Source: Mycolicibacter heraklionensis
Lineage (GTDB): Bacteria; Actinomycetota; Actinomycetes; Mycobacteriales; Mycobacteriaceae
Direction: 5' to 3'
Assembly (NCBI RefSeq): GCF_001021505.1
Contig: NZ_LDPO01000008.1
Coordinates: forward strand, 62,001 to 126,000
Length of the DNA: 64,000 bases
The notes beneath the pieces were generated by a model. It was not told the DNA's origin. It ran no database searches and worked only from the letters and a program-made list of their open reading frames with translations. The translations under genes were made by a program, and so were the position numbers. Each line of letters begins with the position of its first letter. Positions within the stretch are counted from its first letter, which is position 1. Below are positions 53,272 through 62,520 of this stretch, in pieces.

Positions 53272-53322
53272 CTACACGCGAGACAGCGCCCCGACGTTGT
53301 CGGCCTTGATCTGGGAGCGGAT
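53272..53322 (-). pseudogene. Remnant 3' end of a further module gene
   Basis: Read on the minus strand, 17 codons give IRSQIKADNVGALSRV then a stop, matching the module's end (IRSATKADNAAAASRVQ in copy B). It begins at the last base of copy C's stop codon, in another frame. The simplest reading is the displaced tail of an older module gene left behind when copy C gained its present C-terminus. Confidence 0.6.
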
Positions 53323-53903
53323 CAGCTCCCGACGTAGTCACCCCAGACCCAGCCCGATCCTCCCGGGACGTTGGGTCCGGCGATCTGCACCCACCTGTCA
53401 TCCTGTCGGACCTTGACCTCGACCTGGGTACCCTTCGACACCATCCCATAAGGCTTGCCCTGGCCACCGGGCTGCGCGTAGATGTCAACATCCCCAGTGA
53501 TGGTCGTCCGGTTCGCCTGCGACTGGGGTTTCTGCACGCGCGACGCGGCCTGGGCGTTGTCGGCCTTGGTCGCCGAGCGGATGTCCGGCGTCACGCACAC
53601 GACGTCGCCGTCGAACGCCTCCCGCCACACGTAGCCCTGCTTGCAGGTGTTCGACCCGTAAGCGCCTGTGGGGTCACGGCGTTCGGCGACGGTGCTGTTC
53701 TCCTGCTGGGTGCGGGCGCGCACAGCCGGGGTCACACAGACATGGTCATTCGGGATCGCCTCACGCCAGACGTAGCCCTGGATACATGTATCGGGCCCGT
53801 ACGGCAATGGGTCGGCCCCTGCCACCGCAGCTCCCGTGAAGCCGGCGAATGCCGCCACGGCCACCAACGGGCCTATTAACCGGGGCGGATATTTGGTTGC
53901 CAT
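53322..53903 (-). CDS. Secreted module protein with SH3-like C-terminal domain (copy C)
   Basis: 193 residues from ATG 53903. The first 116 residues are identical to copy B. After a KPQSQ linker the C-terminus (about 130-193) reads TITGDVDIYAQPGGQGKPYGMV, TQVEVKVRQDDRWVQIAG and GWVWGDYVGS, a bacterial SH3 domain of the type that often binds cell wall. It is divergent from the second LuxR gene. Confidence 0.84.
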   Translation of the reverse strand: MATKYPPRLIGPLVAVAAFAGFTGAAVAGADPLPYGPDTCIQGYVWREAIPNDHVCVTPAVRARTQQENSTVAERRDPTGAYGSNTCKQGYVWREAFDGDVVCVTPDIRSATKADNAQAASRVQKPQSQANRTTITGDVDIYAQPGGQGKPYGMVSKGTQVEVKVRQDDRWVQIAGPNVPGGSGWVWGDYVGS

Positions 53904-53958
53904 CGACTGTCCTTTCACGAGCGATTTCCTGGACGTGACGCTATCGACCGGTTGCCAG
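53554..53958. repeat. 405-bp direct repeat, copy 2
   Basis: Identical to 52785-53189. It covers the 5' two thirds of copy C and its upstream region. The absence of differences, including at silent positions, means very recent duplication or gene conversion. Confidence 0.92.
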
Positions 53959-53969
53959 CCTTGAATCAG

Positions 53970-53987
53970 GTGAATCCCTACCATTTA
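53970..53987. promoter_or_regulatory. GTGAATCCCTACC box, copy 2
   Basis: 52 bases upstream of the second LuxR gene and 67 bases upstream of copy C, within their 135-base divergent region. Confidence 0.35.
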
Positions 53988-54038
53988 CGGCCCCGACGAC
54001 GCTGTTCTGCCCGCCGTCCCCTGTGCGAAACTGATCGG

Positions 54039-56795
54039 GTGGCCACCGAGGTGGTAGGGCGGGAGATCGAGTACCGGGCGGTGGACGAACTGCTCGCCGC
54101 GGTGCCGTCGGGCCCCACTGCTCTGGTGGTGGAAGGTGAAGCGGGGATCGGCAAGACCACAGTCTGGCTGGCCGCCGTCGAGCGCGCGCAACGCGCGGGC
54201 TTCCGGGTGTTGTCGGCGCGAGTGACACCGGCCGAATCGGTGGCCGCCTACACCACCCTGTCGGACCTGTTGGGTTGGCTGGACAACGCCGATTTAGCGG
54301 AATTGCCTCCGCCGCAACGCCTTGCCGTCGATCGCGCGCTCTCACGAGGCAGTGCCGAGGGACCGGTCACCGACCAGCGCGCGTTCGCAGCCGCCATCGT
54401 CGCGGTGGTGAAGCGTCTCACCGAGCGATCGCCCGTGGTGATCGCCATCGATGACCTGCAGTGGGTGGACTCGCCGAGTCGGCAGGTGCTCTCCGCGGTG
54501 TTGCGCCGCTTGAGCGGGCCAATAGGCGTTCTCGCGACAGTACGAAACGACCCCGAGGATGCTGCTGCGACGGCCTGGTTGGAACTACGTCGGCCCGATA
54601 TGGTGCGACGCGTCCGGGTACGGCCGCTCAGCGTCGGCGCAACGCACACGGTCTTGTGTGAAGAGCTGGGACGATCCTTCGCTCGACCAACCATCCTTCG
54701 TATCCACGAGCTGTCGGGAGGCAATCCGTTCTACGCGCTCGAACTCGGCCGTGTCATCGACGGTGACACTGCGATCCCCGAGCCGGCCTTGCCCACCAGG
54801 CTCGCCGACCTGGTGCGGAGCCGGTTGACGGGCTTAGGTTCCGGGTGCACCGACGCGCTGCTTGCGGCCGCCTGCCTGGCCGACCCCACGCTCGATGTGA
54901 TCGCTTCAGCCACCGACAACGACGTCGCAACCATCACCGAGATCCTCGAGGAGGCGGAGGGCGCCGGCATCGTCCGGATCGACGGCCATCGGGTCACTTA
55001 CGCCCATCCGATTCTCGCCCGGGGCGTGTACACCGAGGCCACCGCGGCGCGCCGTGACCTCATGCACCGTCGTCTCGCTGACATCATCGATGATCCAGAG
55101 CTCAAGGCCAGGCATCTCGCCCTGTCCGGGACCGGCGGCGGCGTACGAACGTTGCGCGCCCTCGACGCCGCAGCCGAGAAAGCACGGCTGCGCGGGGCGC
55201 CGAGCGCCGCAGCCGAATTTCTGGATTTGGCAATAGGCCTCGGGGGCGACACACCGGAGCGGCGAATTCGGTTGGCCGCCAATCACTACGCTGCCGGCGA
55301 CCCGGGCCGAGCCCGAAGCCTGCTGGAGACCACGATCGCCCACCTTGCTCCCGGCGCACTGCGCAGCGACGCGATCGTGCTGCTGGCCACGAGCAGAATG
55401 GCCGACGACGGTTTCCTCGGGGCGGCTGAGCTGTTGGCTGAGGCATTGGCAACCTCGGACCCGAGCGACGCCGCCGCTGTGCAGATGACGGTAATGCTGG
55501 CGTACGCACTGTTCAACGGACGCCGCCAGGAGCAAGCGTTGCAGCACGCCGACGAGGCCGTGGCGAAGGCCGCGCTCCTCGATGAGCCGCAACTGCTGGC
55601 CCCAGCCCTGGGTATGCGGGCGACGTTGCGATTTATCAGCGGCGAAGGTGTAGCCGGGGCGGACATGCGACAAGCGTTGGAGCTGGATCCCTATCCGTTG
55701 GACGTTCCACTGGCAGCTCGCCCCGCGGTGCAGAACGCACTGCTGATGGCGTGGACCGGGCAGCTCGACGACGCCGCACGCGAACTGGCCGTCATCCGTC
55801 AGCGCTGCCTGGACCAGGGTGAGGACAGCGAACTCATCTTTCTCGGCTTCCACACCGCCCTCGTGCAAGTGTGGCGGGGCAACATGGGCGAAGCGGGACG
55901 GGTCGCCGACGCGACCATGGAGCTTGCGCGGCAACTGGGGGGTGACTTGCCCCTGTTCATCGCGTTGACGATCCGGGCCATGCACGGGGCCTACGCGGGC
56001 CGGGTCGACGCCGTTCGTCGCGACATCGCCGACGCATTGGCAGCGGCCCAGCGGAGCGGATCCCATCGAATGTCGGAGTGGCCGATCACCACGCTGGGTT
56101 TTCTGGATGTGTCGCTGGGCAACTATGACGCCGCGCTACAGGCATTGGCGCCGCTGCTGGCGGCGTCCAAAGAGATGCTGAGGTCGACGGAGATCATCGC
56201 CGCGTCGTTCATCCCCGATGCCGTAGAAGCCCTGACCGCACTGGGTCGGGCATCCGAGGCAGAGCCGCTGGTCGACGCTCTGGAGTCCAATGGCAACCGA
56301 CTGGGGCGGGACTGGATGCTGGCTATCGGCGGGAGGTGCCGCGCGATGCTGCTGGCCGCGCAGGACGATCTCGCCGGGGCGGAGCGCGCGGCGCAGGCGG
56401 CGATGGCCTTCCACGACCGGCTGCCAATACCTTTCGAAAGGGCCCGCACCCAGCTGGTGCTCGCTGACGTCGCACGTCGTCAACACAAGCGGGACCTCGC
56501 GACCGCAACACTGCGCGACGCCCTGGCGACGTTCGAGGATCTGGGCACATCGCTGTGGGTGGATCGCTGCCGCGCCAAGCTCGATCAGGTCAGCGGCCTC
56601 AGCGCTCGGGCAGATCTCACCGCGTCGGAACGCCGCGTGGCCGAACTCGCGGCATCCGGAATGTCCAACCGCGAGGTCGCGGCAGCACTCTTTATCAGCC
56701 CAAAAACGGTGGAGGCCAATCTGTCTCGGATCTACCGAAAGCTCGGCATCCGGTCGCGCGCCGAACTCGGACGGGCCGTGGGCCTGCCCGAATGA
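54039..56795 (+). CDS. Large LuxR-family ATPase regulator (LAL/MalT-like), copy 2
   Basis: 918 residues from GTG 54039, chosen by alignment with copy 1. Walker A GEAGIGKTT, Walker B VIAIDDLQWVD, a long helical-repeat middle and the C-terminal HTH (LTASERRVAELAASGMSNREVAAALFIS, then TVEANLSRIYRKLGIRSRAELG). Clearly a paralogue of copy 1 along its whole length, but diverged. It is divergent from copy C and followed by a small gene 49 bases later. Confidence 0.92.
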   Translation: MATEVVGREIEYRAVDELLAAVPSGPTALVVEGEAGIGKTTVWLAAVERAQRAGFRVLSARVTPAESVAAYTTLSDLLGWLDNADLAELPPPQRLAVDRALSRGSAEGPVTDQRAFAAAIVAVVKRLTERSPVVIAIDDLQWVDSPSRQVLSAVLRRLSGPIGVLATVRNDPEDAAATAWLELRRPDMVRRVRVRPLSVGATHTVLCEELGRSFARPTILRIHELSGGNPFYALELGRVIDGDTAIPEPALPTRLADLVRSRLTGLGSGCTDALLAAACLADPTLDVIASATDNDVATITEILEEAEGAGIVRIDGHRVTYAHPILARGVYTEATAARRDLMHRRLADIIDDPELKARHLALSGTGGGVRTLRALDAAAEKARLRGAPSAAAEFLDLAIGLGGDTPERRIRLAANHYAAGDPGRARSLLETTIAHLAPGALRSDAIVLLATSRMADDGFLGAAELLAEALATSDPSDAAAVQMTVMLAYALFNGRRQEQALQHADEAVAKAALLDEPQLLAPALGMRATLRFISGEGVAGADMRQALELDPYPLDVPLAARPAVQNALLMAWTGQLDDAARELAVIRQRCLDQGEDSELIFLGFHTALVQVWRGNMGEAGRVADATMELARQLGGDLPLFIALTIRAMHGAYAGRVDAVRRDIADALAAAQRSGSHRMSEWPITTLGFLDVSLGNYDAALQALAPLLAASKEMLRSTEIIAASFIPDAVEALTALGRASEAEPLVDALESNGNRLGRDWMLAIGGRCRAMLLAAQDDLAGAERAAQAAMAFHDRLPIPFERARTQLVLADVARRQHKRDLATATLRDALATFEDLGTSLWVDRCRAKLDQVSGLSARADLTASERRVAELAASGMSNREVAAALFISPKTVEANLSRIYRKLGIRSRAELGRAVGLPE

Positions 56796-56816
56796 TAGGG
56801 AAATTCCCGATTCGCC

Positions 56817-56834
56817 GAGAATCCCTTCCGCTTA
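56817..56834. promoter_or_regulatory. GAGAATCCCTTCC box, copy 3
   Basis: Just upstream of the small gene at 56845. A perfect palindrome GGGAAATTCCC lies at 56798-56808 directly before it. The box repeats the elements at 53201 and 53970. Confidence 0.3.
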
Positions 56835-56844
56835 GCATGACGCG

Positions 56845-57153
56845 ATGGGTATCGCCGGGCAGTCATCGGTGCACATCCTGGCCGAGTGGTACCGCCCCGC
56901 CATCACCGACGAGCCGCTCGGCCGCAGTATCGCCCGGATCATTGAGACCGCGGCGGCGGTGTCCGCCAGCGGCTCCCCAGTGAGGCTCCGTGCGACCCTG
57001 GCCATCCCCGACGACGAGATCGTCTTCGCGGTCTTCGATTCCGCGTCTGAGCAGACAGTTGCGCAGGTGTGCCGGGAGGCGGGCTGCCCGGCTCAGCGGC
57101 TGACGGCCGGCATCGATATCCGATTCTGGCGCCGGTCCCCCAAGTTCAGCTGA
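56845..57153 (+). CDS. Small protein, possibly DUF4242-like
   Basis: 102 residues. [48 protein letters not shown] form a ferredoxin-like beta-alpha-beta pattern seen in DUF4242 proteins; this is a tentative fold assignment. It follows the second LuxR gene on the same strand and overlaps the 3' end of rsmD by 8 bases (convergent). No signal peptide or membrane segment. Confidence 0.7.
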   Translation: MGIAGQSSVHILAEWYRPAITDEPLGRSIARIIETAAAVSASGSPVRLRATLAIPDDEIVFAVFDSASEQTVAQVCREAGCPAQRLTAGIDIRFWRRSPKFS

Positions 57154-57700
57154 GCTCGGCCAACTCCAGCCGGGTGTCGCCGTAACGGCGCGAGGGCCAC
57201 GCTGCCCAACCCTCCGGCCAGCCCACCGCTGGACTGGAGGCGGCCCGCTCGATCACCACGACGGTGCCCGGGACCGCCCAGCCGCCGGCGGTCAACAACC
57301 CGGGCAGCGCGTCGATCGCGGCGGCATCGACCTCGTAGGGCGGATCGGCCAGCACCAGATCCACCGGCGTCTCGGTACCCCCGGTCAGCACTGTGGCCAC
57401 CGTGCCGCGGCGCAGCACTGCACCGGCCAGCCGCAGTGCGGCGATATTGGCGGCCAGCACATCGGCGGCGCGTCGGTCCGATTCGACGAACAGCGCGGAC
57501 GCCGCGCCCCGCGACAGCGCCTCCAAGCCCAGCGCCCCTGACCCGGCATACAGGTCCAATACCGCCATCCCGGTCAGGTCCATCCGGGAATCCAGCACGT
57601 TGAACAGCGCCTCGCGCACCCGATCGGTGGTTGGCCGGGTACCGCGCGGTGGCACGGCGAGGCGTCGTCCACCGGCTGCACCGCCGACGATGCGGGTCAG
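57146..57700 (-). CDS. rsmD: 16S rRNA (guanine966-N2)-methyltransferase
   Basis: 184 residues. [21 protein letters not shown] is the SAM site and LVLADPPY the catalytic motif. It methylates G966 in the 30S subunit. The first ATG/GTG-type start (57655) would remove the conserved N-terminus; reading from CTG 57700 gives [20 protein letters not shown], as in family members, and CTGA overlaps the pyc stop by 4 bases. A CTG start is therefore preferred. Confidence 0.92.
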   Translation of the reverse strand: MTRIVGGAAGGRRLAVPPRGTRPTTDRVREALFNVLDSRMDLTGMAVLDLYAGSGALGLEALSRGAASALFVESDRRAADVLAANIAALRLAGAVLRRGTVATVLTGGTETPVDLVLADPPYEVDAAAIDALPGLLTAGGWAVPGTVVVIERAASSPAVGWPEGWAAWPSRRYGDTRLELAELS

Positions 57701-60700
57701 CTCAGCACCACCAGGAGATCCCCGCCTTCGACCTGCGCGGTCTCGGCAACGGCCACCCGCGCCACCGTCCCGTCGGCCGGCGCGGTGATGGCGGCCTCCA
57801 TTTTCATCGCCTCGATGGTGGCGACGGTCTGCCCAGCGGTGACCTGATCCCCCTCGGCCACCCCGATGGTGACCACGCCGGCGAACGGTGCGGCGATATG
57901 GCCCGGCTTGGTGCGGTCGGCCTTTTCGGCTACCGGCACTTCGCTGGCGATGCTGCGGTCACGCACCTCCACCGGCCGCAGTTGACCGTTGATGATGCAC
58001 ATCACGGTCCGCATGCCGCGCTCATCCGGCTCGGAGATGGCCTCGAGCCCGATCAGCAGCTCTACGCCGCGTTCGAGTCGAACCCGGTGCTCCTCGCCCT
58101 GCCTCAGTCCGTAGAAGAACTGGTTTGCCGACAATTGTGAGGTGTCGCCGTAGAGGTCCCGATGCTCCTCGAATTCCTTTGTGGGTCCGGGAAACAGCAG
58201 CCGGTTCAGCGTGGCCTGCCGCTTCGGTCCGGTGAGCGTCAACGCAGCCTCGTCGTCGGCGGACAACTGCTGCATCTCGCGCGCCGGCCCCCGTCCGGCT
58301 AACGCCTTGGTGCGCAACGGCTCCGGCCATCCACCGGCCGGCTCCCCGAGTTCCCCGCGCAGGAATCCGATCACCGAATCGGGAATGTCCACCCGCGCCG
58401 GGTCGGCCGCGAACTCCTCGGCGGTGATGCCGGCGCCGACCAGAGCAAGCGCCAGATCACCGACCACCTTCGAACTCGGGGTGACCTTGATCAATCGACC
58501 CAGCACCGCATCAGCTCCGGCGTAGTTCGCTTCGATCTCCTCGAACCGGTCGGCCAGCCCCAGCGCCTTGGCCTGCTGGTGCAGGTTGGACAGCTGACCG
58601 CCCGGGATCTCGTGACGGTACACCCGCCCGGTCGGCCCGGCCAGCCCGGACTCGAACGGCGCGTAGACCTTTCGCACCCCTTCCCAGTAGGGCTCCAAGT
58701 CACATACCGCCGACAACGACAGGCCGGTGTCGAAATCGGTGTGCGCCGCTGCGGCAACGATCGAGCTCAGCGCGGGCTGACTGGTGGTGCCGGCCAGCGG
58801 TGCAGCTGCCCCGTCCACGGCGTCGGCGCCGGCGTGCCAGGCCGCCTCATAGGTAGCCAGCTGCCCACCCGGGGTGTCGTGGGTATGAACGTGGATAGGT
58901 AGGTCGAAGCGACTCCGTAGCGCGCTGACCAGCGTGGTGGCTGCGGCGGGGCGCAGCAACCCGGCCATGTCCTTGATGGCCAGCACATGGGCGCCGGCAT
59001 CCACAATCTCCTCGGCCAGCCGCAGGTAGTAGTCGAGTGTGTAGAGATTCTCCGCAGGGTTTGTCAGGTCGCCCGTGTAGCACATGGCGACTTCGGCTAC
59101 CGCACTGCCGGTTTCGCGCACTGCGTCGATCGCGGGGCGCATCGAGTCGACGTTGTTGAGCGCATCGAAGATCCGGAAGATGTCAATCCCAGTTGCCGTC
59201 GCCTCTTGCACGAACGCCGAACACACCAGCTCCGGATACGGCGTGTAGCCGACGGTGTTGCGGCCCCGCAACAGCATCTGCAGACAGATGTTCGGCAGTG
59301 ACTCACGCAGCACCGCCAACCGCTCCCACGGATCTTCCTTCAAAAACCGCAGCGCCACATCGTAGGTCGCGCCGCCCCAGCACTCCATCGACAGCAACTG
59401 CGGGGTGGTGCGGGCGATGTACGGCGCAACATTGAGCAGGCCCTTGGTGCGCAACCGGGTAGCCAACAGTGACTGATGCGCATCTCGGAAAGTCGTCTCG
59501 GTAACCCCGACGGCGGGCGATTCCCGCATCCAACGGGCGAATCCCTCCGGCCCCAGCGCCATCAGTCGTTGCTTGGAGCCCGCCGGCGGCGCAGTCGACA
59601 GATCGACCTTGGGCAGCTTGTCGCGCGGGTATACCGCCGAAGGTCGTGCACCGTGGGGCTGATTGACGGTGACGTCGGCCAGGTAAGTCAGGATCTTGGT
59701 GCCGCGGTCGGCCGATGCGTGCGAGGTCAACAGTTGCGGGCGTTCATCGATGAACGACGTGGTGATGTGTCCGGCCCGGAAGTCGGGATCGTCGAGCACC
59801 GCCTGCAGGAACGGAATGTTCGTCGAAACCCCCCGGATGCGGAATTCGGCGATCGCCCGGCGCGCCCGATTCACGGCGGTGGAAAAGTCCCGGCCTCGGC
59901 AGGTCAGTTTGACCAGCATCGAGTCGAAATGCGGGCTGATCTCCGCGCCGAGGTTGGTGCCCCCGTCCAGCCGGATTCCGGCCCCGCCCGGACTGCGGTA
60001 CGCGGTGATCCGGCCGGTGTCGGGCCGGAAGCCGTTGGCCGGATCCTCGGTGGTGATCCGGCACTGAAGTGCTGCGCCGTGCAAGACGATGTCGTCTTGC
60101 CGCAGCCCCAGATCATCGAGGGACTGCCCGGCCGCGACCCGCAGCTGAGACGAGACCAGGTCCACGTCGGTGATCTCCTCAGTGACGGTGTGCTCCACCT
60201 GAATCCGCGGATTCATCTCAATGAACACGTAGTTGCCACGTTCGTCGAGCAGGAATTCCACCGTGCCGGCGCAGCTGTAGTCGATATGCCGGGCGAACTT
60301 CACGGCGTCGGCGCAGATCTTCTCCCGCAGCACCGGATCCAGGTTCGGAGCCGGCGCCAGCTCGACGACCTTCTGATGCCGGCGCTGGACGCTGCAGTCG
60401 CGCTCATACAAATGCACCACGTTGCCATGGGTGTCGGCCAGGATCTGCACTTCGATGTGGCGCGGGTTGATCACCGCCTGTTCGAGGTACACCGTCGCGT
60501 CACCGAAAGCTGATTCGGCTTCCCGGCTGGCGGCTTCGATGGCCTCGGCCAGCCCGCCGATCTCGGCCACCCGTCGCATTCCGCGACCGCCCCCACCCGC
60601 GACCGCCTTGACGAACAGCGGGAACGACATATCGGCTGCGGCTGACATCAATTCGTCGACCGAACGCGACGGCTCCGATGCCGCCAGCACCGGCAGCCCG

Positions 60701-61080
60701 GCTTCGCGGGCGGCAGCCACGGCATGCGCCTTGTTGCCGGCCAGCGCCAGTACGGCCGCGCTGGGCCCGACGAAGGTGATGCCGGCATCGGCACACGCTT
60801 GCGCCAGGTGGGGATTCTCCGAGAGGAAGCCGTAGCCGGGATAAACCGCATCAGCGCCGCACCGTTTGGCGGTGGCGACGATCGCCTCCACCGACAGGTA
60901 GCCGCGTACCGGGTGCCCGGGCTCGCCGATCTGGTAGGACTCGTCGGCTTTGAGCCGGTGCACCGAATTGCGGTCTTCGTAGGCGTAGACCGCCACCGTG
61001 TCGATTCCCAGTTCATAGGCGGCGCGAAACGCCCGGATGGCGATCTCTCCGCGGTTGGCGACCAGCAGTTTGGAGATCAC
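57697..61080 (-). CDS. pyc: Pyruvate carboxylase
   Basis: 1127 residues in a single chain: biotin carboxylase (about 1-450, with [11 protein letters not shown] and [15 protein letters not shown]), carboxyltransferase (about 530-850, [36 protein letters not shown]), and C-terminal biotin carrier with EAMKMEA. It makes oxaloacetate from pyruvate, bicarbonate and ATP. It precedes rsmD with an overlapping stop/start. In M. tuberculosis this is pca (Rv2967c) in the same order. Confidence 0.97.
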   Translation of the reverse strand: MISKLLVANRGEIAIRAFRAAYELGIDTVAVYAYEDRNSVHRLKADESYQIGEPGHPVRGYLSVEAIVATAKRCGADAVYPGYGFLSENPHLAQACADAGITFVGPSAAVLALAGNKAHAVAAAREAGLPVLAASEPSRSVDELMSAAADMSFPLFVKAVAGGGGRGMRRVAEIGGLAEAIEAASREAESAFGDATVYLEQAVINPRHIEVQILADTHGNVVHLYERDCSVQRRHQKVVELAPAPNLDPVLREKICADAVKFARHIDYSCAGTVEFLLDERGNYVFIEMNPRIQVEHTVTEEITDVDLVSSQLRVAAGQSLDDLGLRQDDIVLHGAALQCRITTEDPANGFRPDTGRITAYRSPGGAGIRLDGGTNLGAEISPHFDSMLVKLTCRGRDFSTAVNRARRAIAEFRIRGVSTNIPFLQAVLDDPDFRAGHITTSFIDERPQLLTSHASADRGTKILTYLADVTVNQPHGARPSAVYPRDKLPKVDLSTAPPAGSKQRLMALGPEGFARWMRESPAVGVTETTFRDAHQSLLATRLRTKGLLNVAPYIARTTPQLLSMECWGGATYDVALRFLKEDPWERLAVLRESLPNICLQMLLRGRNTVGYTPYPELVCSAFVQEATATGIDIFRIFDALNNVDSMRPAIDAVRETGSAVAEVAMCYTGDLTNPAENLYTLDYYLRLAEEIVDAGAHVLAIKDMAGLLRPAAATTLVSALRSRFDLPIHVHTHDTPGGQLATYEAAWHAGADAVDGAAAPLAGTTSQPALSSIVAAAAHTDFDTGLSLSAVCDLEPYWEGVRKVYAPFESGLAGPTGRVYRHEIPGGQLSNLHQQAKALGLADRFEEIEANYAGADAVLGRLIKVTPSSKVVGDLALALVGAGITAEEFAADPARVDIPDSVIGFLRGELGEPAGGWPEPLRTKALAGRGPAREMQQLSADDEAALTLTGPKRQATLNRLLFPGPTKEFEEHRDLYGDTSQLSANQFFYGLRQGEEHRVRLERGVELLIGLEAISEPDERGMRTVMCIINGQLRPVEVRDRSIASEVPVAEKADRTKPGHIAAPFAGVVTIGVAEGDQVTAGQTVATIEAMKMEAAITAPADGTVARVAVAETAQVEGGDLLVVLS

Positions 61081-61090
61081 AGGGCACCCC

Positions 61091-61702
61091 TTAAATCAGC
61101 GTCAACCAGTAATCCTGAAATCTGATGAATACCAACAGGAATAACGCGATAAACCATAACGCAGTCAGCGTCCACCGCCACCGGTGCAAATGCTGCAAAT
61201 TCTTGCGTACAGAACCTGACTCGAATGCCATGCCTGCGAATATCACCAGCAGGAACAGCGTGACCGCCCAGACCACCATGCAGTACGGGCACAACGCGCC
61301 GATCCGGTAGAGACTCTGGAAGATCAGCCAGTGCACAAACCCGGCTCCCGCCAGCGTGCCGAGCATCAAGCCAGTCCAATACCACTGCGGCAAAGGCACT
61401 TTCGTCACCGCCAGCACGCCGGTGACGACCACCACGGTGAAGGCGACAATCCCCATCAGCGGGTTGGGGAAACCCAGCACGGAGGCCTGCGGGGTGACCA
61501 TCACCGATCCGCAGGACAGCACCGGGTTGAGGTTGCACGACGGCACGTACCCCGAGTCCGTGAGCAGCTTGATCTTCTCGACGGTCAACGTGACCGAGGC
61601 GGCCAGCCCGATGACTCCGCCGATGAGCACCGCCCAAGCCCGGGACGCCGCCACCGGCACCGCCTGTTCGGGCGGTTCGACCGCCGAAGCCGTGATGGTC
61701 AC
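61091..61702 (-). CDS. Vitamin K epoxide reductase family protein (VKOR)
   Basis: 203 residues, four to five membrane helices. The redox CxxC in GALCPYCMVVW and the loop Cys pair in CNLNPVLSCGSV are present. It re-oxidises DsbA-like proteins through menaquinone, the mycobacterial replacement of DsbB. Its start overlaps the DsbA-like gene's stop by 4 bases, confirming the pair (Rv2968c/Rv2969c order). Confidence 0.94.
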   Translation of the reverse strand: MTITASAVEPPEQAVPVAASRAWAVLIGGVIGLAASVTLTVEKIKLLTDSGYVPSCNLNPVLSCGSVMVTPQASVLGFPNPLMGIVAFTVVVVTGVLAVTKVPLPQWYWTGLMLGTLAGAGFVHWLIFQSLYRIGALCPYCMVVWAVTLFLLVIFAGMAFESGSVRKNLQHLHRWRWTLTALWFIALFLLVFIRFQDYWLTLI

Positions 61703-62454
61703 GACTCCTGGGCCGGTACGTCCATGCCCGGTAGGTCACCGACGATCTCGCGGATCTTGGAGACCAGGGCTTCGGGAGTCGAGGGGCGGTAGTCCTCGCC
61801 GTTGATGCGCAGCGTGGGAGTGGCGTGGATGCCGCCGGCCTGGGCCATACCGCCCACCATCTTGAGGTACTTCCCACTGTTGATACACGCCGGAACAGTG
61901 CCGGCGGCGCCGGCTTGGCGGGCCAGTTCGATCAGACGCTTGTTGTCGGGAAACTCGGTCCCGATCTCCGACGGCTGCAGCTGCTCGGTGTAGAGCGCGG
62001 TGTGGAACCGCCGGAAGGCGTCGTTGTTCTCGTCGGCGACGCAGTAGGCGGCGGCACCGGCGCGCGAGGAGTAGTTGTCGTTCTGCGGCCGGTCCAGGAT
62101 CGCGACCATGTGGTAGTCCGCGGCGATCGCCCCGCTGTCGATCAGCCGCGACACCGTCGGGCCGAACGCCCGCTCCAGGTTGCCGCAGGCCGGGCAGAGG
62201 AAGTCCTCGTAGAAGGTCAGCACGGCCTTGGGTTCATCGGTCCCGTCCTTGGTGACCAGCTTGCTCGAGGTGACCCGGATCGCCTCGCCGGCGCCGGCGC
62301 CCTTCTTGTGACCGTTGGACACCACGATGTAGCCGATGAGTCCCACCGCGAAGACCACCACGATGGCGACGAGCCCGATCTGCATAGCGAGGTTGCGTTT
62401 CTGGTCGCCGGCCCTCAAGCCGGAGACGCCGGGGCGTTTGGGTTTGCTGGCCAC
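61699..62454 (-). CDS. DsbA-like thiol:disulfide oxidase, membrane-anchored
   Basis: 251 residues. A short basic cytoplasmic N-terminus leads into one membrane helix (LVAIVVVFAVGLIGYIVV, about 28-46). The thioredoxin-fold domain has active-site CPAC (DFLCPACGNLE) and cis-Pro region TPTLRINGE. It introduces disulfides into exported proteins and is recycled by the adjacent VKOR. The Cys-rich secreted proteins at 52038-53903 are plausible clients (inference). Confidence 0.93.
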   Translation of the reverse strand: MASKPKRPGVSGLRAGDQKRNLAMQIGLVAIVVVFAVGLIGYIVVSNGHKKGAGAGEAIRVTSSKLVTKDGTDEPKAVLTFYEDFLCPACGNLERAFGPTVSRLIDSGAIAADYHMVAILDRPQNDNYSSRAGAAAYCVADENNDAFRRFHTALYTEQLQPSEIGTEFPDNKRLIELARQAGAAGTVPACINSGKYLKMVGGMAQAGGIHATPTLRINGEDYRPSTPEALVSKIREIVGDLPGMDVPAQES

Positions 62455-62520
62455 AGTCGGTTGGTCCTCGTCTTCGGTGGTCGGTTTTGCGGTTCAGCGT
62501 ACCGGCGTGGGCCGGGAGCC

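Noticed and set aside
55485-55500. ACGGTAAT in the second LuxR gene; similar half-sites at 58610 and 63664
   Set aside because: Single half-sites inside coding regions, expected by chance.
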